A DNA stretch of 64,000 nucleotides from Roseococcus thiosulfatophilus (GTDB lineage: Bacteria; Pseudomonadota; Alphaproteobacteria; Acetobacterales; Acetobacteraceae), in contig NZ_JAFFQY010000008.1 of the NCBI RefSeq assembly GCF_017311575.1, positions 36,646-100,645 of the forward strand, written 5' to 3'. The translations under genes and the position numbers were made by a program. The notes under the pieces were generated by a model. The model did no database searches and was not told the DNA's origin. It worked only from the letters and a program-made list of their open reading frames with translations. This document shows positions 55,674-63,949 of this stretch, one piece after another. The stretch's first letter is position 1. Each line of letters begins with the position of its first letter.

Positions 55674-55844
55674 CAGTCGGTGTTTCCCGCCGATGCGGCG
55701 GGACGCTCCATGTTCACGCAATCTTCGTGAGTGAGAAGGCGGGCGATACGGGCTGACCAAGGCGCGGTTCGCCCGCGGCGGTCATACGCCCGTGTCGAGA
55801 CTCAACGAAACGAAGGCAGATGTCATGCTTGGAAATCCATCCCT
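55641..55844. repeat. Diverged direct repeat, copy B
   Basis: Partner of 50767-50969, offset 4874-4875 bp. It starts inside the last codons of the sensor kinase and ends inside the small lipoprotein gene. In both copies a GTG-led frame encodes a similar leader: VSRLNETKADVMLGNPSLQS here and VSISNEAKADAIPGSPSLET in copy A. Confidence 0.75.
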
Positions 55845-56055
55845 CCAGTCCCGTCGTAGTTTGAAGGCCCTTGGCTTCGCGCTGCTCACAACTGGCCTCC
55901 TGGCCGGATGCGTGTCCGATGGCGGCTCTCTCCGAAATGCCTACAGGGCGAACCTCGCCAGTGAAACGGCGCTCAACGCCCAGATCATGAGTGACCGCGC
56001 GCGCGCGCAGCGCTGCGACCGCGATCCAAGCCGCCGCGAGTGCGGACGCCGCTGA
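55825..56055 (+). CDS. Small predicted lipoprotein
   Basis: A 76-residue protein with a lipoprotein signal: basic SRRSLK, hydrophobic ALGFALLTTGLLAGC with lipobox LAGC. After the cysteine come about 45 mostly polar residues (SDGGSLRNAYRANLASETAL, later RARAQRCDRDPSRRECGRR) with two more cysteines. ATG 55825 is taken as start; a GTG at 55792 in frame adds 11 residues shared with the repeat leader. No family is recognised. It lies just after the two-component genes and may be envelope-linked. Confidence 0.65.
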   Translation: MLGNPSLQSRRSLKALGFALLTTGLLAGCVSDGGSLRNAYRANLASETALNAQIMSDRARAQRCDRDPSRRECGRR

Positions 56056-56098
56056 AGCGACGGCGTGGCAGAACCATCGCGCGCGCCTGTGCACCAGG

Positions 56099-56914
56099 TC
56101 AGGCGGCGGCGACCAGCGCCTTGATCCGCTCTTCGTCACCAGGAACGGCCGGCGTGAAGACCAGCATGGTCAGCTCCGGCCGCCCATCCACCGCGAAGGC
56201 CGAGCATTCCAGCGTGATCTCGCCCAGCACCGGGTGGTTCAGCCGCTTCAGCGCCGCGTCGAAGCCGCGAACCTCGCCCTCCTCCCAGATCCGCGCGAAG
56301 TCGGGGCTGGCGCGGCGCATCTCCTCCACTATGGGCTGCGCCGCGGCAGCGGCCCCGGCACGCGCGATCCCGGCACGGAACACGGCCACCACGAAACGCG
56401 CCACGCCCTCCCAGTCCAGGTTGGCGCGACGCGAACGCGGGTCGAGGAAGATGAGGCGCAGGACGTTGCGCCTCTCCGGCGGCAGGGCGCCGTAATCGGT
56501 CAGCACCGCCGCGGCCGCGGCGTTCCAGGCCATGACATCCCACCCCGCCGTGATGACGAGGGCGGGGCACCCCGCCATGCCGTCCAGCACGCGCCGCAAC
56601 CGCGGTGCGACGCCCTCTTGCGGCTGGTGGCGCGCCTCCGGTGGCCGGCCGAGCCCGAGCAGGAACAGGTGCTCGCGCTCCACATCACTCAGCAGCAGCG
56701 CGCGCGACACCCGCTCCAGCGCCTCGGCCGAGGGCGCGCCGCCACGCCCCTGTTCCAGCCAGGTGTACCAGGTGGCGCTGATGCCGGCGCGCGCGGCCAC
56801 CTCCTCGCGCCGCAGGCCGGGCGTGCGGCGGCGCGCGCCCGCATAGCCGAGGGAAGCGGCATCCACGCGCTCACGCCGTTCGCGCAGATAGGTGGCGAGG
56901 TCGGAGGCGGCCAT
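56099..56914 (-). CDS. MmyB-like XRE-family regulator
   Basis: A 271-residue regulator. The N-terminal Xre/Cro helix-turn-helix is preceded by the family entry LATYLRERRERVDAASLG and RRRTPGLRREEVAARAGIS, with recognition region TWYTWLEQGRGG. The C-terminal MmyB-like ligand-binding domain (about 105-265) contains AWNAAAAAVLTDYGALPPER and NVLRLIFLDP. The ATG at 56914 is favoured, as starts at 56935 and 56947 lie within or beyond a palindromic operator. Such regulators are typically divergent from one SDR gene they control, as here. Confidence 0.9.
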   Translation of the reverse strand: MAASDLATYLRERRERVDAASLGYAGARRRTPGLRREEVAARAGISATWYTWLEQGRGGAPSAEALERVSRALLLSDVEREHLFLLGLGRPPEARHQPQEGVAPRLRRVLDGMAGCPALVITAGWDVMAWNAAAAAVLTDYGALPPERRNVLRLIFLDPRSRRANLDWEGVARFVVAVFRAGIARAGAAAAAQPIVEEMRRASPDFARIWEEGEVRGFDAALKRLNHPVLGEITLECSAFAVDGRPELTMLVFTPAVPGDEERIKALVAAA

Positions 56915-56932
56915 CGGGATCCTGTTGGTCCT

Positions 56933-56944
56933 CATACCGGTATG
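56933..56944. promoter_or_regulatory. Perfect 12-bp palindrome CATACCGGTATG
   Basis: CATACCGGTATG lies in the 96-bp region between the MmyB-like regulator and the divergent SDR gene. Its symmetry and position mark it as the probable operator for both genes. Confidence 0.6.
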
Positions 56945-57010
56945 CACTCACGGCTTTTATAGCAGCGCCGCCCCGCGCATGTCGCTCGCCATCGGATCGG
57001 GAGACAGGAC

Positions 57011-57892
57011 ATGCGGGTTTTCGTGACAGGGGCGACGGGCTGGGTCGGGCGCGCGGTCGTCGCGGAGTTGATCGGCCATGGGCATGGGGTCATCGGCCTG
57101 GTGCGGTCGCCCGAAAAGGCGCAGGCGCTGCTCGCCATGGGAGCGGAGGCGCAGAGCGGGTCGCTCGATGACCTGGATGGTTTGCGGGCGGCGGCGGCGC
57201 GCGCCGATGCCGTGGTGCATCTGGGCTTCAACCACGATTTCTCGCGCTATGCCGAGAACGCGGCGCAGGACGCGCGCGCCATCACCGCGCTGGGCGAGGC
57301 GCTGCGGGGCACGTCCAAGCCGCTGCTTGTCACCGCCACGCTGTCCGCGTTGCGCGTGCCGGGGCGCGAGGCGACCGAGGCGGATGTGCCGGTGTCGGAC
57401 CCCGCCTATCTGCGCCGCTCCGAACAGGCGGCGCGGGCGTTGTCCGGCGTGCGCACGACCAGCATCCGGCTGCCGCACTCGGTCCATGGCGTGGGCGAGC
57501 ATCACGGCTTCGTTCCCATGCTCATCGACCTCGCGCGCCGGACCGGGGTGTCCGCCTTCCTGGGCGATGGCGCCAATCGCTGGCCGGCCGTGCATGTAAC
57601 GGATGCGGCCCGCCTTTACCGGTTGGCACTGGAGCATGGCGCGGCGCAGCCTGCCTATCATGCGGTGGGGGAAGAAGGCGTACCCTTCCGCGACATCGCC
57701 GCGGCCATCGGCCGGAAGCTCAACCTTCCGGTCGCGCCGCGCGAGGCCGCGCATTTCGGCTGGCTCGCCGGCTTCGTGGGTGGGGACATGGTCGCGTCCA
57801 GCGCCGCGACCCGGCAGGCATTGGGCTGGCACCCAAGCGGCCCGTCCCTCCTCTCCGATGTTGTGCAGCCGGACTACCATTCCGGGGCGTGA
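57011..57892 (+). CDS. NAD(P)-binding extended SDR (epimerase-like)
   Basis: A 293-residue atypical/extended SDR. The N-terminal cofactor motif is VTGATGWVGRAVV, followed by LVRSPEKAQALLAMGAE. The usual YxxxK is not evident: the region reads AYLRRSEQAARAL, so catalytic chemistry may be altered. SIRLPHSVHGVGEHHGFVPM and WPAVHVTDAARLYRLALE resemble the NAD-dependent epimerase/dehydratase group of small-molecule or quinone reductases. It is controlled, in all likelihood, by the divergent MmyB-like regulator. The substrate is unknown. Confidence 0.87.
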   Translation: MRVFVTGATGWVGRAVVAELIGHGHGVIGLVRSPEKAQALLAMGAEAQSGSLDDLDGLRAAAARADAVVHLGFNHDFSRYAENAAQDARAITALGEALRGTSKPLLVTATLSALRVPGREATEADVPVSDPAYLRRSEQAARALSGVRTTSIRLPHSVHGVGEHHGFVPMLIDLARRTGVSAFLGDGANRWPAVHVTDAARLYRLALEHGAAQPAYHAVGEEGVPFRDIAAAIGRKLNLPVAPREAAHFGWLAGFVGGDMVASSAATRQALGWHPSGPSLLSDVVQPDYHSGA

Positions 57893-57963
57893 CGGCCCGC
57901 CGCGGGTGTCTCGCTCGGCGGCTCGGGCGCGTCAGTCCATTTGCACCCGTGGCTGGGCCTTGC

Positions 57964-58038
57964 CTATCTCAGCGCGCGGAAGCTTGCGCGGACTTCCTCC
58001 GCGAACAGCTCAGGCTGTTCCCAGGCCGGGAAGTGCCC
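57964..58038 (-). pseudogene. Relic of an epoxide-hydrolase-type C-terminus
   Basis: In the 680-bp gap 57893-58572 the minus strand encodes GHFPAWEQPELFAEEVRASF followed by RALR and a stop. This is the characteristic C-terminal end of alpha/beta epoxide hydrolases, including the catalytic-His segment GHF. Upstream on that strand no hydrolase sequence continues, so only the last 24 codons survive. It is not derived from the 14739-15593 hydrolase, whose tail differs. Confidence 0.6.
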
Positions 58039-58304
58039 CGCCAAGCGCGGCGACCCAGAGGCGCATGTCCAGCTGGTGCTGTCCGAACCGGTGGATCCCG
58101 ATGCGCCGCGCTTGGGGCCTGCCAGCGCGCGGCGCCGGTGCTTCGCGGACCTGATTGGCCGCCAGACCGACATCCTGCTCGCCGGCTTTGGCCGATGGCA
58201 GATGCCCCAGCATCTCGTGCGGTCGACCCGGCAGGGACTGACGCCGACAGGCGCGCGGGCTGTCGGTCCCTTTCGACCGGCAAGCCCACTCAGGGTTGCC
58301 TGCA

Positions 58305-58425
58305 AAGGAAAAGATAAAATTTAAGGTCCAGAAAAAGTGCAATAACTTTCTACAAAAACTCAACCACTTTAACTATTCATATGCCCGTACAATATCATCG
58401 CAATTGTGTTGGCAGTGAAAGGCCG
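58305..58425. other. AT-rich tract upstream of AraC gene
   Basis: About 120 bp with runs such as AAAAGATAAAATTTAA and ACTTTCTACAAAAACTC, in sharp contrast with the surrounding GC-rich DNA. TACAAT at 58388-58393 is a good -10 candidate, but no matching -35 is clear. It is either foreign DNA or an AT-rich regulatory region for the downstream AraC gene. Confidence 0.6.
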
Positions 58426-58572
58426 TGCCAGAGGCCAACTCTATATTCGTAGTCCGATCAACGTTTTGCAGATGCGCTGTCCAGTTCTCGGCTGGGAGAC
58501 GCAGGGCGGGCAACGCCGGGCAGTCCCATGGGCCTTCCATGCTGCGGCCGTGGAACTGTCCCCAAGGTCAAG

Positions 58573-59469
58573 ATGAAGGTTTCGCGCATGGGCATACACA
58601 CCGCAAGCTTGGAAGCGCAGCGCCGACTGAAGGGCCAGATGACCCTCTGCAGCTGGGACGCCGGATGGCGCTCCACCCTCCTGCGCGCCTACGATGAGCC
58701 CGTCGAGGTGCAGGAGCTGGACACGGCGCCGACGGTGGATCAGCTCCTCGTCCTCGTCACGGATGGCACCTCCGACATTGAAGCCCGCTACCGCGGGGCG
58801 TGGCACCGCACCCGCTACCGAGCGGGCGACCTCGGCATGACTGCGCCAGGTGAGGAGGTGCGGCTGCGCTGGCGCGGTGACGAGGCGCACCGCACGCTGC
58901 AACTGCATCTGGCTGCGGACATGATCGCGGCCGTCGCCAGCGAGTTGGCCGGCGGCACGGCGCATCGCCTGCAGCTGCCCAACCAGCTCAGCTGCGACGA
59001 CCCTGTCATCCCGGACGTCATGCAGGCCATGGAGCGCGCGGTCGAGGCGAAGCTGCCCGATCTCTATGCCGACAGCGCCGCGCATTTTCTGGTGATGCAC
59101 GTGCTGATGCACCATGTGCGGCTGCCGGCCCTCCACGGCGCGGGATACGAGGACCGGCGCCTCGCCGCCGTGGACGCCTATCTGCGTGACAATCTGGGCA
59201 CACAGGTCTCACTGGATGACCTGGCCGGCGTCGCCGCCATGAGCAAATTTCACCTCCTGCGGGTGTTCAAGCGCAGGTTCGGCGAGCCGCCCTTCCGCCG
59301 CCTCACCCGCCTGCGCGTTGAGGAAGCGAAGCGCCGTCTCACGCGTGGATCGGATTCGATCACCGAGATCGCCTTCGCCTGCGGCTACGAAAACCCGTCT
59401 CACTTCGCCGCGGCATTCCGGCGCGTCGTGGGCGTGTCACCCACGAGGTACCTCCGCGACACCCGCTGA
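58573..59469 (+). CDS. AraC-family transcriptional regulator
   Basis: A 298-residue activator. The N-terminal cupin-like sensor (about 25-150) includes RGAWHRTRYRAGDLGMTAPG. The C-terminal double helix-turn-helix (about 200-298) has VSLDDLAGVAAMSKFHLLRV, FKRRFGEPPFRRL and the signature ITEIAFACGYENPSHFAAAF ending GVSPTRYLRD. The ATG at 58573 is used; 58528 and 58588 are alternatives. It lies 199 bp upstream of the molybdenum hydroxylase operon in the same direction and may control it, sensing an aldehyde or aromatic compound. Confidence 0.9.
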   Translation: MKVSRMGIHTASLEAQRRLKGQMTLCSWDAGWRSTLLRAYDEPVEVQELDTAPTVDQLLVLVTDGTSDIEARYRGAWHRTRYRAGDLGMTAPGEEVRLRWRGDEAHRTLQLHLAADMIAAVASELAGGTAHRLQLPNQLSCDDPVIPDVMQAMERAVEAKLPDLYADSAAHFLVMHVLMHHVRLPALHGAGYEDRRLAAVDAYLRDNLGTQVSLDDLAGVAAMSKFHLLRVFKRRFGEPPFRRLTRLRVEEAKRRLTRGSDSITEIAFACGYENPSHFAAAFRRVVGVSPTRYLRDTR

Positions 59470-59668
59470 AAGGGCAATTCAGCGGCCGAACTCCGCAATG
59501 CCGCGAGCGACACGTCGGGCGCTCCCGCGGCATTCCACCCAAGCCATCCCCCCCCAGGATCGGCCGCGGCAGGCGTGAAGGCGGCGGTGGTCTCGTCCCG
59601 GGCGACCTCCCGCCTGCCGCGCACTGCCTCCGCGATTGTGTTCCGAAGCCGGATGGCCTGGAGGTCCT

Positions 59669-60286
59669 ATGGACACCGAAAAACACGACACGACTGCGCC
59701 ATCGAGCAACCGGCGCCGATTCCTGGTCGGCTCCGCGCTGAGCGGAACCGTCCCCTTCCTCCCCCACGAAGCCGAGGCGCGGGCGCCGCTGGCCGCGCGC
59801 CCCCCGGGCGACGCCGCGCCGGGCTTCGCCCTTCACGTCAACGCACACGTGTACCAGGTGGCACTCGACCCCCGCACCACGCTGCTGGACGCGCTGCGCG
59901 AGCACCTGGACCTCACCGGCGTGAAGAAGGGTTGCGACCACGGCCAGTGCGGCGCCTGCACCGTGCTGGTCGAAGGGCGGCGCGAACTTTCCTGCCTCAG
60001 CCTCGCGGCCTCGATGCAGGGGCGGGAAGTGACGACGATCGAAGGGCTCGCGACACCGGACGGCAGGCTGCACCCGATGCAGCAGGCCTTCATGAATCAC
60101 GATGCCTTCCAGTGCGGCTATTGCACGCCGGGCCAGATCCTTTCAGCCATCGGCTGCATCCGCGAAGGTCATGCCGGCACTCCGGTGGACATCCGCGAAT
60201 ACATGAGCGGCAATCTCTGCCGCTGCGCCGCCTATCCCAACATCGTCGCCGCCATTGAGCAGGCGCGCGACCAAGGGGAGGGATGA
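59669..60286 (+). CDS. paoA: Periplasmic aldehyde oxidoreductase 2Fe-2S subunit (PaoA-like)
   Basis: A 205-residue iron-sulfur subunit with a Tat signal (SNRRRFLVGSALSGTVPF). The plant-type 2Fe-2S domain has CDHGQCGACTVL with Cys89, 94, 97 and 109. The second helical 2Fe-2S domain has QCGYCTPGQ and LCRCAAYPN (Cys149, 152, 184, 186). The Tat signal plus gene order matches E. coli PaoABC (YagTSR), a periplasmic molybdenum enzyme detoxifying aromatic aldehydes. It is followed 3 bp later by the FAD subunit. The symbol is by analogy. Confidence 0.88.
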   Translation: MDTEKHDTTAPSSNRRRFLVGSALSGTVPFLPHEAEARAPLAARPPGDAAPGFALHVNAHVYQVALDPRTTLLDALREHLDLTGVKKGCDHGQCGACTVLVEGRRELSCLSLAASMQGREVTTIEGLATPDGRLHPMQQAFMNHDAFQCGYCTPGQILSAIGCIREGHAGTPVDIREYMSGNLCRCAAYPNIVAAIEQARDQGEG

Positions 60287-60289
60287 GCC

Positions 60290-61309
60290 ATGCGGTCCTT
60301 CCAGTATTCGCGCCCCTCTTCACTCACGGCCGCGGCGGGGGAGATGGGCGGGCTCCTCGCGCAGGATCCGGACGCCCCCGCGGCCTACCTCGCGGGCGGT
60401 ACCACGCTGCTCGACCTGATGAAGCTCGACGTGGCGCGGCCGGAGCGTGTCATTGACCTGAGCGCCCTGCGCGGCGAACTCGGGCATGTCCATCCCGGCG
60501 CCACGGAGCTTCGGCTCGGCGCCTTCGCGCGCATGGCGGAGGTGGCGGCCCATCCCGGCGTCATCGCCGATTACCCGGTGATCGCACAAAGCCTCGCCCT
60601 CGCCGCCAGCGCGCAACTGCGCAACATGGCGAGCTTGGGCGGCAACGTGCTGCAGCGGACGCGGTGCAGCTACTTCCGCGACCCATCCTGGGCGGCATGC
60701 AACAAGCGCACGCCTGGGAGCGGCTGCGCGGCGCTGGGGGGCGTGAACCGGGCGCATGCGGTGCTCGGCACCAGTGAGCACTGCATCGCCACCTATCCAG
60801 GTGACTTCGCGCAGGCGCTCCTCGCGCTGGATGCCACGCTCGTCCTCGCCGGCCCGCAGGGCAGCCGAACCCTGCCGTTCGGGTCCCTGCACCAGCTGCC
60901 GGCGGCCACGCCGCATCGCGAGACCACCCTGCTGCCAGGGGAGCTGATCACGGAGTTCGTGATCCCGGCGCGCGCATGGACGCGGCGTTCGCTCTACCTC
61001 AAGGTGCGGGATCGGGAATCCTATGAGTTCGCGGTGGCGTCCGCGGCGGTGGCGCTCGACCTTGACGGCGACGTGGTGCGTGAGGCGCGCATTGCCCTGG
61101 GCGGCGTCGCCACGATCCCCTGGCGCGCCCATGGGGCGGAGGATGCGCTGCGCGGCCTGACCCTGACCGAAACCTTGGCCTGGACAGCGGCAGAGAACGC
61201 CTTCGCCGCGGCTCGCCCCCAGACCCACAACGCCTTCAAGATCGATCTTGGCCAGGCGGCGCTCATGCGCGCGCTGCTGCAAGCCGCGTCGTTGGAGATC
61301 CGCCCATGA
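60290..61309 (+). CDS. paoB: Aldehyde oxidoreductase FAD-binding subunit (PaoB-like)
   Basis: A 339-residue FAD subunit of the xanthine-dehydrogenase family. The FAD-binding loop is AYLAGGTTLLDLMKLD. The flavin/Fe-S contact is AQLRNMASLGGNVLQRTRCS. It holds the extra cysteine set of PaoB-type proteins, CSYFRD, ACNKRTPGSGC and EHC, consistent with a 4Fe-4S cluster. No signal peptide is seen, so it is presumably exported in complex with the Tat-bearing 2Fe-2S subunit. The stop overlaps the molybdenum-subunit start by 4 bp. Confidence 0.9.
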   Translation: MRSFQYSRPSSLTAAAGEMGGLLAQDPDAPAAYLAGGTTLLDLMKLDVARPERVIDLSALRGELGHVHPGATELRLGAFARMAEVAAHPGVIADYPVIAQSLALAASAQLRNMASLGGNVLQRTRCSYFRDPSWAACNKRTPGSGCAALGGVNRAHAVLGTSEHCIATYPGDFAQALLALDATLVLAGPQGSRTLPFGSLHQLPAATPHRETTLLPGELITEFVIPARAWTRRSLYLKVRDRESYEFAVASAAVALDLDGDVVREARIALGGVATIPWRAHGAEDALRGLTLTETLAWTAAENAFAAARPQTHNAFKIDLGQAALMRALLQAASLEIRP

Positions 61310-63507
61310 CCGGGCCGCTGTTTCCGCAAGGCGGACCAAACATGGGGCAGCCTGCCCCGCGGTACGAAGGACGCGCCAAGGTGACGGGGGAGGCGCGCTA
61401 CCCGAGCGACGTCCGCCTTCCGCGCACCGCCCATGCCTGCCTGCATCTCAGCCGAATCGGCCGCGGTACGATTCGCGGCTTCGATCTCACGGCGGCCCGC
61501 GCCGTCCATGGCGTCATCGACATCCTGACGCATGAGACGGTCGGCGACGCGATTCGCCAGACGCCGGCGATCTATCAGGGCGGATACACATCAGACTCGC
61601 TTCTTCCTCTGGGTTCGGCCGAGATCGCCCATTGGGGCCAGCCGATCGCCATGGTCGTCGCCGAAACCTACGAGGCCGCGCGTGAGGCCGCGCAGCGCAT
61701 CGTCGTGACCACCGCGCCGCACCCGTCGCCCGCCGTGGACATCAATGCACCCGGCGCCGAGACACGGGCGCTGGAGCCGATGATGGTCCAGGCCGGCGAT
61801 TTCGACGCGGCCTATGCGGCGGGGCCGATCCGGATTGACGCGCGCTACACCACGCCCGCGCAGCACCAGAACCCGATGGAACTGTTCGCCACCCAATGCG
61901 TGTGGGAGGGCGACCGGCTGACCGTGCATGAGCCGAGCCAGTATGTGAACAGCGTGAAGTTCGGGCTTGCCGAGCAGCTCGGCGTCCCGGCTGACAACAT
62001 CCGCGTCATCAGCACGCATGTCGGCGGCGCCTTCGGGGCGAAGGGGTTCCTCACCCAGCGCACGGCGCTCGTGGCCATCGCGGCGCGGCGCCTCGGCCGC
62101 CCGGTCAAGCTCGTGGCCACGCGGGAACAGGGCTTCACGGTCTCGGGTTATCGCGCGGAGACGCGGCAGCATGTGCAACTGGCCGCCACCCGCGACGGCC
62201 GCCTGACGGCGTTGCGGCACGAGGGATGGGAGCTGACCTCCCGCGCCGACACGGTCGCGATGGGAGGTGCCTCCATGACGACGCGCCTCTATGCCTGCCC
62301 CAACATCCTGGGCCGGGTGAACACCGTGGCGGCCGACCGCTCCACGCCGGGCTTCATGCGCGCGCCGGGCGAGGTGCCCTACGGCTTCGCGCTGGAGACG
62401 GCGCTCGATGAGCTCGCCGACAGGCTCGGCATGGACCCGGTGGAGCTGCGGCGGGTGAACGACACGCAGACGGAGCCGGTGGGGGGGCTTCCCTACACCA
62501 GTCGCTCACTCATGCGCTGCTTCGACGTGGCGGCGGCCACCTTCGGTTGGAGTGGCCGCTCGCCGCGGCCAGGCTCGATGCGTGAGGGTGACTGGCTCAT
62601 CGGCTGGGGCTGCGCCAGCGCCTATTATCCCGCGCAGGCCGGCAACAGCGCGGCGCGCGTGCGCCTCACCGCCGATGGAACGGCCCATGTCGCCAGCGCT
62701 GGCCACGAGCTGGGCCAGGGCATGACCACGATGATGGCGCAGGTGGCGGCCGAGGAGCTCGGCGTGCCGCTGGAGCGGGTGACGGTCTCGCTGGGCGATT
62801 CCGACCTTCCGCCCGCCGTCGTGAATGGCGGCTCGGCCGGGACCGCCAGCGTCGCCTCGGCCATCATGATCGCCTGCGACGCCATTCGCGCGCGGCTGGG
62901 CGTCCCCCGGGACGCGCCGTATGCCGCCCTCCGGGCCGCCGTGGCGGCGTCGGGACTGGCTTTCGTCGAGGAGCTCGGCGAAGCCCGCGCGCATGGCCGT
63001 TCCCCCGAAAGCCTGCCCGACATGTATCGCGGCCGGGCCTTGCCCCTGGGCGGGGTCGAACTGCCCGACCGCGTGCAATTCGCGATGGGAGCGCAGTTCG
63101 TCGAGCTCCGCATCCACCGGTGGACGCGCGAAATCCGCGTGCGGCGGGCGGTGGGCGCCTTCGCCGCGGGGCGCATCATCAACCCACGCACCTCCCATTC
63201 GCAGCTGTTGGGCGGCATGATCTGGGGCATCGGCTCGGCGCTGCACGAGCACACGGACATTGACCAACGGAACGCCGCCTACACCAACGCGAACCTGGCC
63301 GACTATCTTGTGCCGGTGCATGCGGACATCTCCGAGATCCAAGCCATTCTGGTTTCGGAGGAAGATCGCCTGGTCAATCAGGCGGGTGTGAAGGGGGTCG
63401 GCGAGATCGGCGTTGTCGGCGTCGCCGCCGCGATCTCCAACGCCGTTTTTCACGCGACGGGGCGGAGGTTGCGCGACCTGCCGATCAAGCTCGAGCACCT
63501 GCTGTGA
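61306..63507 (+). CDS. paoC: Aldehyde oxidoreductase molybdenum-binding subunit (PaoC-like)
   Basis: A 733-residue molybdopterin subunit. The N-terminal domain opens APRYEGRAKVTGEARYPSDV. Cofactor-contact segments include HVGGAFGAKGF, FMRAPGEVPYGFALE, the HELGQGMTTMM loop and GGSAGTASVASAI. The base catalyst is Glu700 in KGVGEIGVVG. It hydroxylates aldehydes to acids, passing electrons via PaoA and PaoB. In E. coli the operon also has a chaperone gene (paoD) for cofactor loading, and none follows here within the window. Confidence 0.9.
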   Translation: MTGPLFPQGGPNMGQPAPRYEGRAKVTGEARYPSDVRLPRTAHACLHLSRIGRGTIRGFDLTAARAVHGVIDILTHETVGDAIRQTPAIYQGGYTSDSLLPLGSAEIAHWGQPIAMVVAETYEAAREAAQRIVVTTAPHPSPAVDINAPGAETRALEPMMVQAGDFDAAYAAGPIRIDARYTTPAQHQNPMELFATQCVWEGDRLTVHEPSQYVNSVKFGLAEQLGVPADNIRVISTHVGGAFGAKGFLTQRTALVAIAARRLGRPVKLVATREQGFTVSGYRAETRQHVQLAATRDGRLTALRHEGWELTSRADTVAMGGASMTTRLYACPNILGRVNTVAADRSTPGFMRAPGEVPYGFALETALDELADRLGMDPVELRRVNDTQTEPVGGLPYTSRSLMRCFDVAAATFGWSGRSPRPGSMREGDWLIGWGCASAYYPAQAGNSAARVRLTADGTAHVASAGHELGQGMTTMMAQVAAEELGVPLERVTVSLGDSDLPPAVVNGGSAGTASVASAIMIACDAIRARLGVPRDAPYAALRAAVAASGLAFVEELGEARAHGRSPESLPDMYRGRALPLGGVELPDRVQFAMGAQFVELRIHRWTREIRVRRAVGAFAAGRIINPRTSHSQLLGGMIWGIGSALHEHTDIDQRNAAYTNANLADYLVPVHADISEIQAILVSEEDRLVNQAGVKGVGEIGVVGVAAAISNAVFHATGRRLRDLPIKLEHLL

Positions 63508-63667
63508 GGGCCGCGTGCAGGTGTTCGAGCCGCAGGGGGAGTGACTGATCACATCGCCCACGTTGACGGCTTCGACAAGGGCGGCAACCGCGGCTGCACC
63601 CGATGCGGCGCTGGCCTCGCACGCGACCGGACGGCGGCCCCTCGCCACAAGATCGACGGAGGTTGAC

Positions 63668-63949
63668 ATGCCAAGGCCCAGCTATCCCGACACGCCCCGT
63701 CTGGACGTGGCCCAAGAGCATTTCGGCATTGCTGTCCCTGATCCCTTTCGCTGGCTGGCGAGCGGTGGCCGCCACTTCTTCACGCGCAACAGCGGCCTGG
63801 ACAATCAGCCGGCGCTGGTCATGCGCGACGGGGCCGCGGAGCAGGTGGTGCTGGCCGGTCACGGCGCGGGCGAGCCCGTGCGCCAGGTGATCGAGGATGT
63901 CACGGACCTCTGGGCCTTCGCGGCGCATTGGACGGGCCTGCGGCCATGA
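63668..63949 (+). pseudogene. In-frame miniature prolyl oligopeptidase (internal-deletion relic)
   Basis: A 93-codon frame built from three separated pieces of an S9A peptidase. Residues 6-30 (YPDTPRLDVAQEHFG, then PDPFRWL) match the family entry. Residues 33-55 (GGRHFFTRNSGLDNQPALVM) match the first propeller strands. Residues 63-93 (AGHGAGEPVRQVIEDVTDLW and tail) match the catalytic-His region and C-terminus. In the full-length protein at 51016 the same pieces are at about 50-74, 128-150 and 696-725. The propeller and Ser elbow are gone, so it cannot be a peptidase. It overlaps the next start by 4 bp. Confidence 0.75.

Noticed and set aside
57889..58324. Plus-strand open frames of 127-142 codons after the SDR gene
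   Set aside because: No ribosome-binding site, no recognisable domain, and the opposite strand carries the hydrolase relic.
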